Part shown: positions 25,340-38,080 of the stretch, piece after piece | Position numbering within the stretch: position 1 is the stretch's first letter | Layout: every line of letters starts with the position of its first letter | Assembly: GCA_944470555.2 (NCBI GenBank) | Contig: OX104130.1 | Location: 52,733,491-52,797,490 of the forward strand | Direction: 5' to 3' | Length of the DNA stretch: 64,000 nucleotides | Source: Heterobilharzia americana | Taxonomy: Eukaryota > Platyhelminthes > Trematoda > Strigeidida > Schistosomatidae | Program-made: the position numbers and the translations under genes | The notes under the pieces: model-generated | Database searches by the model: none | Told to the model about the DNA's origin: nothing | What the model saw: only the letters and a program-made list of their open reading frames with translations

Positions 25340-26440
25340 AAGAAAGTAATCAAAAGATAGCAGGGAGGAATGAGAGACTGAAATTCAGTATGACTGTTGA
25401 GAAAATGTGTGGATATATCTGCACCATAATTAGATTCCGAACCATATCACTTAGAGTATCCCATCGCCGACTTCAGTTGTCACGTAAACCCTAACCGGCA
25501 AATCTACATTTCCCTACATTACATGGCTCAAACCAACAGTCAAAAACCTCATGGACTACTCATGACATGTTTTAGTCTGGCTGCCTACAACCTTTTTCCA
25601 GCCTAAACATACTTCAGGTAACATCGTGAGATGACGCGGATTGTGACTAGGCATGCGTAGTATACGTCCCAGCTACCTGAAGCATTGAAGGTTCACAACC
25701 ACATCAACTGGTTTTCCTCTCCTCCTGAAGTCTGTATAGCAGAACTCTACGTTACTGAAATGGTAATACCACGACTTACGGTCACAGCTAAGAGGGCAAC
25801 GGCGGTCAAACACTTAAAACATTCTATTATCGTCGACATCTGATTGCTATTTTTGACAGTCATACAGTAAAACGTAGCGAACTGAAGAAGAGAACACTCG
25901 ACCATTATTAGGCAATTGAATACCCCAGTGGAGCAACAAGTAACGTAAGTCAGCGAAAGCCCGGTGAACCTTCTGTATCCATGCAGGGATTTCATCCGTC
26001 ACTGACTCATCAGACATGAAACGATTTCCCAGTTAAGTGAAGTGGTCAATGCAATCAGACACTGGACTCCTTATTATCAAACAAGTCTTCACTGATGACT
26101 AAACAATAGTTTGCATTTGGGTGATGAGAAACGAATCCCAAACATTCTCCAATTGATATTCAACCTGCATCCTGTTAATATCACATTACAGGATTATGTC
26201 ATCTGAATACTGTAAGTCTACTGAAAAATCACCCGTGACATGGTTAACCCCTGTTTATTCAGGTGACGACGAGAATTCCAGTATCACGGCTGACAAAATT
26301 ATATAACAGTTAAGAGAGTGAATGCCCTTGACGCATACCACTCGACGTTCACAACTCACTGCATACCTAACTAGAAGCTCTAACATGCCCACGAGTGTTC
26401 CAATACAGAGACTTCAAAAAGACTGATGTGCCTAGTCACC
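25340..26440 (-). mobile_element. Old RTE family 2-like copy, 3' half
   Basis: On the minus strand: CIDHFT-like then YLGNRFMSDESVTDEIPAWI, QKVHRAFADLRYL, a degraded copy of the LLYGCETW segment, PVDVVVNLQCF, and the GWKKVVGSQTKTC-like segment near 25580, all in interrupted frames. It ends in a 3' UTR near 25340. Its 5' boundary adjoins the left arm of the long inverted repeat at 26451. Confidence 0.7.
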
Positions 26441-26450
26441 ATCCTTTTCA

Positions 26451-27525
26451 ATGAAGCCAGGTAGTATCAATATCCCTCACACACTAAATTTGGCTCATTG
26501 CACACGGCATGCATGTGCACAAGGTTGCTATGGAGATTTCGATTCCATTCTTGGTTCTCTACATTCATTCATACCCATTAGCATGCATTACTTATTAATC
26601 CGTGAGGCATCAAGAAACTAAGCTTCACGTTGACAATGGTTTGCTCCTCATAAACTTCTGTCTCGATATTAGTTTCGGTAAAGCCGGGAACATTCATCAC
26701 CTTGATATACCACATATTTAATAAGTTAACTTCTACCCTTTGATTCTCAGGTTTTTTTTCCTACAGGCTCTGTGACTGTTATTCTTATCAAAATGATATG
26801 ATTACACTAATGAATAGATATGTCAAAAATAACAGTACTCACCAACCCAACATCAATTACTTTGTGTGTAGCATCTTCACTCAGCTATTCAAACAACACT
26901 CACTATCTCTGGTTATCGATAACAGGAGAATATTTACAAAGTCATTTTCAACAACATCATTTCCCATCTTTTAAAGCTTCTATGTTGTACTAACAAACAA
27001 AATAAGGAGAAGAAGTGCCCTCAGCAACCTTGTGCACCTCCATGCAGGAGACAGTGAACCACACCACACCACACCACACCTATTATGTGATGACTAGTCT
27101 TACTACCTGACTGATTCCCAAATCTCGGTAGGTGGAGTGAGTTTCCAACTCATGACTCTATAGTGCACAGTCATCTTCGTAATCCTCTGAACACTATGAA
27201 ATTGTATCCTGATGCGAAAGTGGTTATCACAGACTTATACTCGTCTATTTTAGTCGCATGACTACTTGATGAATTTAATGTATCCATGACTTTTCAAGAT
27301 CACTCATGTATTTAAAAGAAAAGAAATACTTGTCATAAGATTTAGTTGGATGATATTGATGCAGTTTCGTTTATTCATTCCTAGTTTATTTAGTGTTTTT
27401 TTTTACTGTATATGACTGGATGGGAGTCCGTAGTTGTTTTCATTCATCTCAACTATTTATGATTCATGTGAGAATCCTGTTGTTGTGGTAATTTTTTGGT
27501 TGTTTCATTTTTATCATACAGTAGC
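26451..27525 (+). repeat. Left arm of a 1.07 kb inverted repeat
   Basis: Reverse complement of 38712-39787 with only scattered differences (examples checked at both ends and in the middle). It contains a second-type SINE body (gaagccaggtagtatcaata), an interval with a short open frame, a pentamer run caccacaccacaccacacc (27061-27080), a minus-strand SINE head near 27100-27230, and AT-rich flank ending near 27525. The arms lie about 11.2 kb apart. Confidence 0.85.
27000..27235 (-). repeat. tRNA-headed SINE (type 2) copy inside the inverted-repeat arm
   Basis: Minus strand: gtcatgagttggaaactcac (B-box-like), caggtagtaagactagtc, tail with gcatggaggtgcacaaggtt. The mirror copy is at 38990-39220 (+). 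Type 2 copies share a head resembling a tRNA and a body with CCAGGTAGTATC and GGCTCATTG, without hammerhead sequence. Confidence 0.6.
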
Positions 27526-29454
27526 GAATATCCTCAACGTAAAAGGAACAAATCCGTAAATTCCACTTTCAAGATAATGAAATTCCATTAACTACAAAGA
27601 TTCAAAAATATACTAACGTAAAATCTTTACGAACAGGATGTTATCTAGTATTCAACACTTCGTATTTCATAAGTTATGAAAAAGAATTTTTGAGAAACTT
27701 TTCTGAATTCAAGCCATAAAAAATTTGATCTACTGATAGATGTTATCAAGGGGCCAGCTCTAGTGAATGCACGAGAAAAGCTATGCAAAATGAACTCAGA
27801 TATATCAAAGTGACTTTTCTACAAAAAAAAATTATCTTACCAAAAAGATGATGAAATTTAACTGGGTATTCCAATCATAATACGATTACATGTATAGAGA
27901 TATCATTATACATAGAAGACTTAATAAATACAACAAGTCTAACTGATAAAAGGAATCTTCAAAGTCATTCGTTATGAAGAACTCGTTATTGGAATGAGAC
28001 AGCCAGAGAAACTAACATTAATGTGCAGGCAATTTATACTGATATAATGAAGTAAGATGCTGTTTTGTCTCAAACGCGATGAAACTGGCTAAGAAACCCA
28101 GTTTAAAAGTAAATGTTTCTTATCAGAGATATTAATCAATTACTTGAATAGTAGCATTTAATGGGACTGCTAACTTCGACAGTTGGAAAGTACTCAATTT
28201 TTTTATCACAGATGGTGGTTATCTACTCACATTTAGGTGGGACAGAATACAAAACATGTTGGAAACGCGAAGACAGGCTCCTGTATCCGCTGTGTTATTT
28301 CAAAGTCACTTAGGTTACCAAACAGCTGGATTCGTATCATCTGCATTTTGTTGAGGTAACGGTTATCAAACGATTCAAAAGAAAACCTATGAATCCATAG
28401 AAAATTCGCCTTTACTATACTGTCCTCAATACTTTATAAGTTCATCTTCTGTTTCACAGTTTACACTAATGAAATTCGAAAGATTGGTTTGACACCCTAG
28501 TTATTATTCACCTTATCATCCCCCTGTCGACGCCCGCAGTTTTAACTCATCTCTTATAAAGCCTAAAAATCCACGATCTTCGTCTGTCTTATCTGACATA
28601 GGTTCATATCCAAGGTTTTTGCTAACTTCCTCCTTAAAAACGATCTCTATCATTACTCCTTTCTACTGCGTTTGGATCAGTCAACGGTGATTTTAGCCTC
28701 TATTCAAGACGATATTTCACTGATGAATGGTTGAAAGTGTGTACTATACTCTCCAGATATTTTTATAGACAGATTTTTTTGAGAAGTGTGCAGCCAGCAA
28801 GAATTGAATAGATGGAATGAATTCATATCCTTTTTTGCTCAAATGGCTGTTTTCGTTTTATTGGAATAATTCGAGAGATACTCTAAATCTAACTTTCTTA
28901 GGTACTGAAGAAATGTTCTACTGAATACCGGATAATTGCGATGAGAAAAATTGTTCATAGAATAGCTTAAATTTAGGTATTTTCTTATTGCTTGAATTGA
29001 TCGAATATAACTGATCGATAACTGCTTCTGTTAAGGTCTCGGAGTGGTGGTTGAAGGTTTCAGTAAGCCCTTTAGAAACACTGAGTTATTCATGTCCAAA
29101 GCTAGGTGTTCTTAGACATTTTTAGGAAATGTTTTTATAAGAAATTGACAGGCACATAAGCCAATCAGTTATTCCTTGTACTTTAAGAATACCCATGAAT
29201 GAGACGATGAACGAACACAATAACGTAATCAGGTAGTATATTTGATGAATGAAAATATCGATGCGTTTCGACCATCGGGTCAGAGGATAGAGTATCAGCA
29301 ACCCAACGCAACACGATAAGGTGCCAAACGGGATGGATGCTTGACCGTGAGCATCCTGCTGAACCAGTCCGCAAAAACTATGAAGGTCAGCATCAATGTT
29401 GAGTCGCGTCGAGTCCTAGGTTATTTTTCAGATGTATGGGGATTTTTAGTTTAG
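27526..29454. other. AT-rich interval without a recognised gene
   Basis: No supportable gene or named repeat was found between the left inverted-repeat arm and the palindromic SINE. Confidence 0.55.
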
Positions 29455-29612
29455 AGGTAGTATTCATCATGGACTGATATCAGTTGGGAAACCACTGAAA
29501 ATCTCGGAGCACTGGACAGCCGGGTCGTAAGTGAGTACTGATGAGGACGAAACACCTATTCCAGTGCTCCCAGTGGTTTCCCAACTGATATCAGTCCATG
29601 ATGAATAGCACC
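29455..29612. repeat. Palindromic hammerhead SINE with near-canonical core
   Basis: Left arm 29456-29515 and right arm 29560-29612 are reverse complements apart from a roughly 9 nt gap; both are the SINE tail from the hammerhead cleavage-site region outward (ccagtgctcc, cagtggtttcccaactgata, tcagtccatgatgaat). The 44 nt loop holds CTGATGAG (29538-29545) and CGAAAC (29548-29553) two bases apart, the only copy here with both canonical core boxes. Stem II is reduced to almost nothing. Confidence 0.75.
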
Positions 29613-29694
29613 TCTAAAGAAAGTCACTATTTGATAAACGGAGGGAGCAATTCATAACGGGAAAATATATCTTGCAGTAAAAATAGATTACAGT

Positions 29695-32600
29695 TTATTA
29701 TTATTATTTGTCCCTTGGGTTCCTAATGGAACATAGGGCTTCAGTAGCACGTCTCCAGTGCACTCAGTCCTCCAGAATCTTTTAAACCTGGCTCCACGAC
29801 AGTCCACAAGCTCTCATTTCTTCCTCACACCATCTCCTCCATGTCACCCTCGTCTCGGATGCCCAACTCGCCGTTTCCCATCTGAGTTCCACTCGAGTGC
29901 TTGGTGCGTGATGTCCCCAGTTGGCCTTCTCAGTGTACGCCCAATCCATCTCCACTTCCTTCTTCATATTTGTTTGGTGATAGGTTCTTGGTTGGTTCGT
30001 TGCCAGGGTTCTCTTTTGCTTATTCTTTCTGGCCATCTGAGCTTCAGTAACGAGCCTGCGCAGGCAGTTGTTGACGAATGTCTTCAGTTTGTTGGAAATC
30101 CCTTTCGTAACGCGTCAAGTCTCTCAACCATCACATAGAACTGACTTGACGGTGTTGAAAATCCAGATCTTGTTCCACATGCTGAGTGCAGATGTCCACA
30201 CTGATTTCAGGCAATTGAACGCCTGCCTTGCTTTTCCAATCCTGGCTGGCTTTGACGTCCTCGTCTGTGCTGTGCCACCTGTTGTTGAAACAGTGTTGCC
30301 TAGATAGCCGAAAGACGCTACTTCCTTTAAATTTCTCCCATTGATGATGATTGGAGCTTGTTGGTGGTGGTGGTGGTGTTAGTTGGGTATCTTCATCACC
30401 TCTGTCTTCTCTATATTCACTTGAAGTCCCGTCTTCGCTGCCCTGCCTCTTGTTCAACTTGTTAGTTTTCCCCTTCAGATCTTCAAGTTTGTGTGACATC
30501 AGACACAAGTAATCGGCGAAAGCCAAATCTTCTGGGATCTTTTCCCCGGTCCAGTGTATCTACCTCTTCTAGCACCTCACTGTTTGTTGCATGGTCCAGT
30601 CGACCAGTATCAGGAATATCATGGGTGATAGTAGGCAGCTCTGTTTCACTCCTGTCCTCACTTCAAAAGCATCACTGAGCTTCCCATTGTAAAATTACTT
30701 GGCATGTGGCGGCGTCATGTAGTTGTTTGATGAGGTTGATAAAGGTTTGTTGTATTCCGTAGTGTTAAAGCAACTGCCTGCCAAATTACTTCTCGGTCGA
30801 CGCTGTCAAAGGCTTTTTCAAAGTCGATGAAGTTGAGGTAAGGTAGAGATTTGACTGCCATTCTACACTCTGTTCTATGATGATTAGTAGCGTCGCATCG
30901 CGTCACAATTTGATTCGCACATGATTTGTACTTCCTTAAGGCAGCCAGCCTGTTCTGGTCGTAGTTTTGAATCAAGAGCATCCTTGAGTCTCTCCAAGAT
31001 GATGCGGCTTATTATTTTACTTGCTTGGGGTGGACAGAAGCATGATTCCTCGCCAGTTCTTGCAAACACTTGATTCGCCTTTCTTCGACAGTTTGACAAG
31101 GTAGCCCTTCTTCCAATGGCCAGGTACCTTCTCTCTTGCAGTAGTGGTGTGAGCATATCCTCTGTTTTCTCTGCGTCTGTTTTCAGTGCTTCTGGTGGGA
31201 TTTAATCTGGTCCTGCTGCTTCTCCGCATTTCAGTAGCTTTATGGCGTCCAGGACTTCGACTTTCGTCGGAGGGCTTGTGTTCACTTGTAGTTCAGCGGC
31301 TGTAGGTGGTATTTCTGGACGAAGTGTAGGTGTTGGTAGTGGTCTGTTCAAGAGTTTTTGAAGTAGTCAACCCATCGTTTCCTTCCTTTTCCTCACTGGT
31401 GGTAACTAAGTTTCCTTCACTATCTCTCATTGGTTTCATCTGTGTTGATCTCTCCTCTCCCAGATAGTAGTCTGATTATTTGATACAATGTTGTCAGGTC
31501 TCTCCTACCAGCCTGCAGCCTCTTCTGCTTCCCTTGCAAGTGTGTCGTGGAAGTGTCTTTTGTCTTTCCGCGCACTTTTTCACTTCTTTGCCCAGTGTTT
31601 TGTACGTCGTACTCAGTTCCTCTTCTCTTCGTTCATCCTTGCACTGGTTCATCGTCTGCCTCACCATCCTCCTTTCATCTATCAGCTTCCATATGTCTGT
31701 CGAGATTCATTCCTTATCTTCTTCTTTCTTCTTCCTTCCTAATACGGTTATGCAGGTTTCTTTCCACATGGCTTTCAAATAGTTCCAGTGTTCATCCACA
31801 CAGGTTTCTTCAGGGATGTTGCTCGACATCTCCCATTTTGTCTTGATGGCTGACGTGATGTCCCTCGTAGTTTCGTCCCTCAGTTTCCGAACGTTGTACT
31901 TAAACTGTGGTCCATCACCAGCTTCCTTGAAGGCTTTCAACTTGATTTCGGAGGTAGGTTCCTTGCACTAGATAGTAATCTGAGTCTACATATGCTCCTC
32001 TTCTTGATCTTATGTCCAGTAGGCTACGTCTCCACTTTCTTCACATTGGGATAAAGTCGATTTGATTTTTAGTGTATCCTGGTGTCTGGTGAAATCCATG
32101 TCACCTTGTAGATATCCTTGTGCTTGAACACAGTGCCTGACTCCAATCACCAAGTCGTTGAGTGCACAGAATTCTGCAGACGATTCTCCATTCTCGTTCA
32201 TTCAACCGAGCGCTTCTCGACCCATGGTTAGTTCTGTTCCTGTGTTGTCCACTTCCAGTTTGGCATTCATGTCGCCCATTACAATTTTGATGTCGCCAAC
32301 TGAGTCGGAGTCTTGCCCAGTGCTGATTGCAGTTGTCTGTAGAATTCCTCTTTCTTCTCATCAGCATTTTTCGTACATGCATAGCGTAGCATTGAATGAT
32401 CGTGACTTTCCTTCCTTTTGAGTTGAACCTTGCTGTCAAGATCCTCATCCTGCAGGAAAAGATTGGTTCTCACTACATGTTCTTGGGGAAATCATGATAG
32501 CCACTCCCTCCATGTGCTTATGGTTGTCGTCTGGGTGACCGGAGCAGATCGCTGATTCGCCAGTTTGGAGAGTTCACTCCCATTCCATCTGCTCTCGCAA

Positions 32601-32955
32601 ATTCCTAACACTTCAATACGATACCCTCATCTCCTTTGCAAAACTGGGTAGCCTTGGTAGGTTCAAACATTATGCGGACATTCCATGTCCCCACGTTTAC
32701 TCTCGCTTTCATCGAGAGAAAACACATCGGCCAATTGGCTTCCCGAAGGCTTTCACCAACTGGCGTCATTTCGCCTTTCCGATTCCATCGAGGAACAATA
32801 CTGCTCTCATTTTTTATATTTTGTTTGTGCTTTGAAGTTTCTGTAGCGGATGGATTGGTTTTACGGGGTATGGTTGCTAGCCTTACGCCCAACCTTCCCT
32901 CTTAGGCCCGGCTAGTAACTAGTGAACTAGTTAACCAGGCGAGGTTAGGTCTACA
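29695..32955 (-). mobile_element. Near full-length RTE family 1 retrotransposon, degraded
   Basis: About 3.26 kb on the minus strand. From 5': leader with atgcccggc-like GC-rich sequence near 32900; endonuclease start VNVGTWNVRIM near 32680; central endonuclease pieces (RILTARFNSKGRKVTIIQCY, MGDMNAKLE-like reading near 32265); linker DIYRKLRDETTRDI-like near 31870; RT motif A LNFIDFEKAFDSVDREVIWQ at about 30790-30850; motif C reading FADYLCLM near 30500, where the second catalytic Asp is changed; C-terminal region; 3' end taggaacccaagggacaaat and an AATAAT tail at about 29700. Multiple frameshifts make it inactive. It lies downstream of the synthetase gene. Confidence 0.85.
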
Positions 32956-35900
32956 GATGCTAAGACCGAAATACTAATTTAGTGTAATCGGTTACCGAAT
33001 TTTCTGAAAGCGATTCTATCAGTCAATCATAAACAAAAATGGATATATCGTCTACTGAGATGACGTAACTATGAGTCGATTTGATAACAGACTGTAAAAA
33101 TCCACAAGAAAATTAAAACGTCCCAATATGGAAAAGAAAAAATCAGCGTATGAACACAAAGATTTATATATAGAAGGACACTGACTGCAAAATGGTTTGT
33201 CAAACACGTTGAAATTTCCATTCCTGAGTGTCGCACGATCATTTAAGTGGGAGATAAGATATTGCCACACCTGTCCAACCCTTTAACTTAGAGATCACTT
33301 CACAATGCAATCAAGTAGTGTCAGAAACTATGTACGTATGATCATCGCAGACAAATATACGTCTTTCAACAGAATCTCTATCTACTTCTATGTTGATTAA
33401 CTGCCTTAAAAAATTCGATAATTTGAGTTAATTGTCATTCAAGACAAACTGACAACTGATTATTAAATTTGACTCTTCGATAGCTTTCATAGGTATGAAG
33501 TCTGTCATCCGAACGCACGGGCTGACAATGTTGTGCAGCATGACAACATACGCTTGATAACCAAATAATGCAGCACAGAAAACCGGAATCATCAAGAAGT
33601 GTTTCAACAATTTATTAGGAAGTTAAACCAGTTGACTACCAACCAATGGATCATGTGCCTGAACACAGTTCTACCTACCAAAGTTTGGGCAACCAGATAG
33701 TATCATTAACCTATACACAATACGTATGGGTCAATACCTTCTGCCCGGACGTAAGCAAGGTTGTTGAATGAGTTTGGGTATTGGGAGGACAGCATATAGT
33801 ATAGTGTAAATCTACTCAAGAACACCTCTACGTACAATCCGGAGCCAAACTGATTGTGTATAGGCTTATGATACTACCCAGTTACCTAAACGAAGTGAAG
33901 TAAGGTTTTCGCCTTGAACTCAATTCTTGTAAAATGAGCAATCAAGACAATGAGCCACGTCGCGATATAGGTAGAATCAATGTAAGAGAGATTTTACACC
34001 TCAAACTAGCATACCAGCAAAGCCTCAACTAACAACAAGATGAATAACAAACGTGCAAAAACTATTTTGTAAAAATAGCTGTATATACACAACACAATTA
34101 TCGATTACAATTATCACATACATGCATATTTATTCAAGTTTTACATCACAAAGACAAAAACACTTATTCTTTGAGTATGACATGAAAGCAGTTTCATATG
34201 AAGCGATATTGACTGAAAGAAGCCTCTAGTCAACTTTAAACATAACTAGCACTTGTAGAATAAGAATTGAAGTGGAATCAAACTGCTACAAAATCAATCA
34301 AAAATAACTCCAAAAACGATCATGAGAATTATTGAATCACCTTAAAGATTTAGAGTGAACGAAATGATTGATGCATAAACTAATAAATTTACAATTTAGT
34401 ATCCTCTAGAGAACATTGAATTTATTGTAAGTTGAAGTTAATTATTACACTATAACAATTTTACATGAACAGAATATTACTAACATAATACTGTCGAAGC
34501 TGTAAAGATTAGTTATCATTACCGCTAATACAAATTTAAATTACAAATCATCAGTGGGAAAACATAAATGCAAATAAAGTTGAGTTAGTCAGCAAATGTA
34601 ATGAGTGAATTGAGAATAAACTTTAACAATAACAGAAAACTTTTATTTTATTTCCATCTTAAAACTGACTTTTTACAAGTCAAGAATGAATTCCTTTACA
34701 AAGTGAGTAGGTAGTATAAAATTCCAAACCCCTTGATAACATGAATTTTGACAACAGATTAAATGGTCACTTATACGATTTGATCTCACCTATTTGCATA
34801 CACAGAGTATAAATATCATCAAAAAAGCAACACACTAGGTCAACTAACTGAGATAAAAAATTTAAATTTATATGCAAATCAGATGACTGAAGGTTAACGG
34901 TGAACCTTCTTGTGATTCTCGTTGTTAAACAGATATAAACCTATGAGTCAACTCATTATCAGATCCTTTTGTTCAGTGCTAGCGTTCCGAAGTGAAGAAA
35001 TTCACTTCAGTGCGGGTGACGAAAGAGATAATCAGAGGTACATATACCTTCTGAGATACCTAACTTATCAGCTTAGGAAGTTTCTTACGGCGAAATACTG
35101 TTTGATATGTCATGGGCCACGTGATAGTGTGAGCTGTAGGCTATATGCCTGTTGTTTCTCCCGGAATTGACAACAATACTTCCGTTTCTCTAGAGTAGGT
35201 TGCAGTTAAATGAGGTCCACAGTGATGACTGAACCAGCGGTCGCTAACTAATGTTCAAAGCGATGAAGCCTGTATCATCACTCCTGTCTGGGGAATGAGT
35301 CTTCAGAAGTAGCCACCGATTGACTCCTGAACCTGGTCAATTGTCTGCTAACTACTCATGCATAAGGGCCGACATGCCTGGGTGCCAATGTTCAATCTCG
35401 GCGGGATACGGGTTTGTATTGCCTGAGTCTGAGATACAATCGGCCTTAGCAAGATAACCCAGGTCAGGCGCTCGCTGCAATCCTTGTTAAGGAGACAAAT
35501 GTAGATGCCCAGCACCCTGGGTGTTGCTTCGTTAAGAAACTAGGTTAGACCTGTAAAACCGAAATATCTGTAAGAAAAATTACCAAATAAACAAGAAGTG
35601 AAACGATCTGTATCAATAAGGTAGTTAGTTAAACAAGCATTGTAGGTTCGACTAAATGTAAAAACCTTGTAAATGAAAAAGGTAATTTGATAATCTTTCC
35701 AGATTAGAGCTGACGGAAAAGTAAGTCATACCTAAATCTCGTTAACAACTTTTTGTACCGTTCAAAATGAGAAAATCTTTTACAGGCATAATAGTTGAAA
35801 GTTACTGACTTCAGAACTCATTTCTAAGCTTTTAGAAAGCACCCTGTATAAGCTGCTACAAATCTATAGGCATCAGATATAAAGACTTCAAACTGAATGG

Positions 35901-36049
35901 AGAATCTGCAATTATAAAACGGTTCAGAGAAAATGATTCCCGTCACTTGACGAAAACTTTGTTTTCAGATACACAATAGAAGTTTTCAACTTCTGAAGTA
36001 TAAAAGTACCAACGCTGATTTCTAGAATCTGTTAGAACTACAAACATTC
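32956..36049. other. Interval with SINE scraps and an unassigned GC-richer segment
   Basis: Besides SINE pieces at 33.67-33.97 kb, the stretch 35190-35550 is less AT-rich than its surroundings, has no frame of note, and looks like part of an unrecognised repeat or an RTE-type leader (gccgacatgcctgggtgcca, ccaggtcaggcgctcgctgc). The remainder is AT-rich without features. Confidence 0.5.
33805..33965 (-). repeat. tRNA-headed SINE (type 2) copy
   Basis: Minus strand: cgtggctcattgtcttgatt (A-box-like), agaattgagttcaaggcg (B-box-like), taactgggtagtatcataag, tttggctccgg. A short piece of the same family on the plus strand lies at about 33670-33730 (gcaaccagatagtatcatta). Confidence 0.6.
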
Positions 36050-36500
36050 AGCACATTCTCTTGTGCGTACCTACCTACCTATGACACCTACGTCCATGTG
36101 CTATGCTAGGGGAAGTTGGATTAGTTTAGAAGAGCGTCCAGGGTGGTCAAACCAACACATGGGCACCAATTCATGAAATCTTAGATTGTTGGTCTGAGTC
36201 ATGTGGGGAAATGTAGATTGCCTCGTTGGAGTCCGCGGGATGCCAAGAATCAGTGGTGGATTACTGTTGGTGACATAGCTGAAAATCGGTCACAGTGGAG
36301 TAAATTTATTCACTCCTCGACATATCATAAAGCTTGCATATTTGAATTAACTGCTACCTGCAAACTGTTTATTGTCTCACACAACCTTTTCTACTTTGGT
36401 ATCACTTTTTTCCATTCACTTGTTCTTTGTACACTATTGTGAAGTGTGGTAATTTGAACAGATGCACTTGTATGAGAGGTTCCACTTTGATTTTGTCTGT
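36050..36500 (+). mobile_element. RTE family 2 subfamily 3' fragment
   Basis: Plus-strand copy reading MGKCRLPRWSPRDAKNQWWI, TVGDIAENRSQWSKFIHSS (family 2: RCRLGGWGPRDKRNQWLETL, GDMAQNRSQW), then a 3' UTR with tgtgaagtgtggtaatttga. The same UTR in the opposite orientation ends the copies near 9.7 and 21.4 kb. Confidence 0.75.
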
Positions 36501-37615
36501 CGTAAGCGTACGATTAAGACGGGCAGGATTAAAACAAGGAGAAATAAGCAAAGGTGTCAAACACCTACAAGCTTTTTTAAAAGTCCATGCTTCTTAAAAT
36601 AGTCGGTCTACATTTAAAACTGCTTCTCTTCAAGACGCTTTGATACTAGTTATGAGGTGCAATTCTAAACTTCTAACGTATAAACCGTTCACTTCTAGAT
36701 TTCATAAACAACAATCGGAAGAATATATATATATATATAAAAGAGAAAAAGGATGGTTCCTCATCAGCTATCAAAGTCCACGAGTAAATAATCTTAATAA
36801 CTACCAGACTCGGCGAACAATCTCATGAACTAGAGATTTTCAATTAGTCTACTATTGCATTGATTTTGAAGAATGTGTTGTCGACAGCAAAAAAAACATC
36901 AAAACTAGTGTAGTGTGATGTCTAGTAGCTTGACTCGTTGGTTAAATGCACCCGTGCCATGAAGAAATATCCATCTACTAGAGAACTTTCTCCAACGACT
37001 ACAGAGAAAGAATATAGAGTAGACATTTCTCACGGTAGCCCAAGTCAATAGACATTATTGCTTCTTCTTACATTGTTGAATGATGTGAACGGAAGGTACT
37101 CAATAAAAACACGAAAAAAAAATGAAATAATCACTTAAGTTGCTGCAAGATCATAATCTTACTTAAGATCACACCCTTTATCAATACTCAAGCTTCTTTG
37201 ACGATATCACTGGAAATGTTTGTTGTAACACTTGTTAAACACTACATAACACTATTTCACATGAAACATGACACTGAAATTCGCTAATTACCTCAAGACA
37301 TTAAACAATTTGTAAAGTCTTTGTATCTATCTGTCTACTGAGTAAAAAGTTAACTTCGCTGTTGTCTCTATATCCTCTAGTTATAACACACCACAGTATC
37401 CTAATATTCACTGAAGAGGATTAGCTTCCGTTCATTGACGTGTTTAGTGTAGTAAGACTATTTATAAGCGTCATGCAGACACACCATTGGTGAAAAACAC
37501 GATTATACCACAATAGAAGTATGTATTCAACTTATAAGCAAATATAACATGAGCAACATATCGCCTTCGAATGAGATAGACAATAAAACGTAACATTTGT
37601 TGAGGATCACATGAT
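36501..37615. other. 3' flank of the synthetase gene
   Basis: AT-rich, no gene recognised. Includes a short TA run near 36724-36739. Minus-strand transcription of the synthetase would run into this region if the AATAAA at 37616 is not used. Confidence 0.5.
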
Positions 37616-37621
37616 TTTATT
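37616..37621 (-). terminator. AATAAA hexamer overlapping the synthetase stop codon
   Basis: On the minus strand the gene ends GAATAAAATC: the TAA stop lies inside a canonical AATAAA. If used, cleavage would fall 10-30 nt downstream and give a 3' UTR of only a few tens of bases. A second, variant hexamer may lie near 37585 (TTTTATTG). Use is inferred only. Confidence 0.45.
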
Positions 37622-38080
37622 CTGATTGTTTCTTTTTAGGTTTCTTCTTACGTTTCTTCTTGGAATCAGTTGATTCAGGAGTACTACAGTGTAAATTGAC
37701 AGACTCATCATCACCCACATCTTTATTCTCAATGTGTAAATCATTCTTATGATGTACCATAACAGAATCTGCTACAGGATGTACAACAGCAAGAGGTTTG
37801 TCAACGACGATTTTCTCAGCGTTATCATTCTGACCTGTAAGGGAAAGTAAACCTAATTTATCTTCAATTTTCTTCTGAACTTCAGCAATCTGAGAAATAG
37901 CATTGACAATACCAGTTTCAGTGGCTCCAGCCAGAGAATTAATTTTCTCACTAAGTTCATTGAATGAATTTATGTCTCGAGTAGTCGTTGAAGATTGATC
38001 ACCAAATGTCACCGGAATATCTCCATTAATAGCAGGTATCTTATCTTCATGGCCTATGAACGGTATAAAGCTTTGATATT
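37617..38080 (-). CDS. SARS1: Seryl-tRNA synthetase, exon 11 (C-terminal extension, stop)
   Basis: This last exon encodes residues 472-624 and the stop. It begins KYQSFIPFIGHEDK, matching the animal LQELIPFVKPAP segment after motif 3, so it belongs to this gene. A roughly 140-residue extension follows, longer than the usual animal tail, with a helical, possibly coiled-coil stretch (ELSEKINSLAGATETGIVNA, ISQIAEVQKKIEDKLG) and a basic end, KKKRKKKPKKKQSE. Animal enzymes also end in a lysine-rich segment with nuclear-localisation or protein-binding roles. The extension has no recognised domain. AATAAA overlaps the stop codon. Confidence 0.88.

Noticed and set aside
27061..27080. CRISPR-like or satellite array from the CACAC run
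   Set aside because: It is a short pentamer run without spacers; this is eukaryotic DNA.
29758..30307. Plus-strand frames over the RTE family 1 copy
   Set aside because: They are antisense shadows of the minus-strand element.
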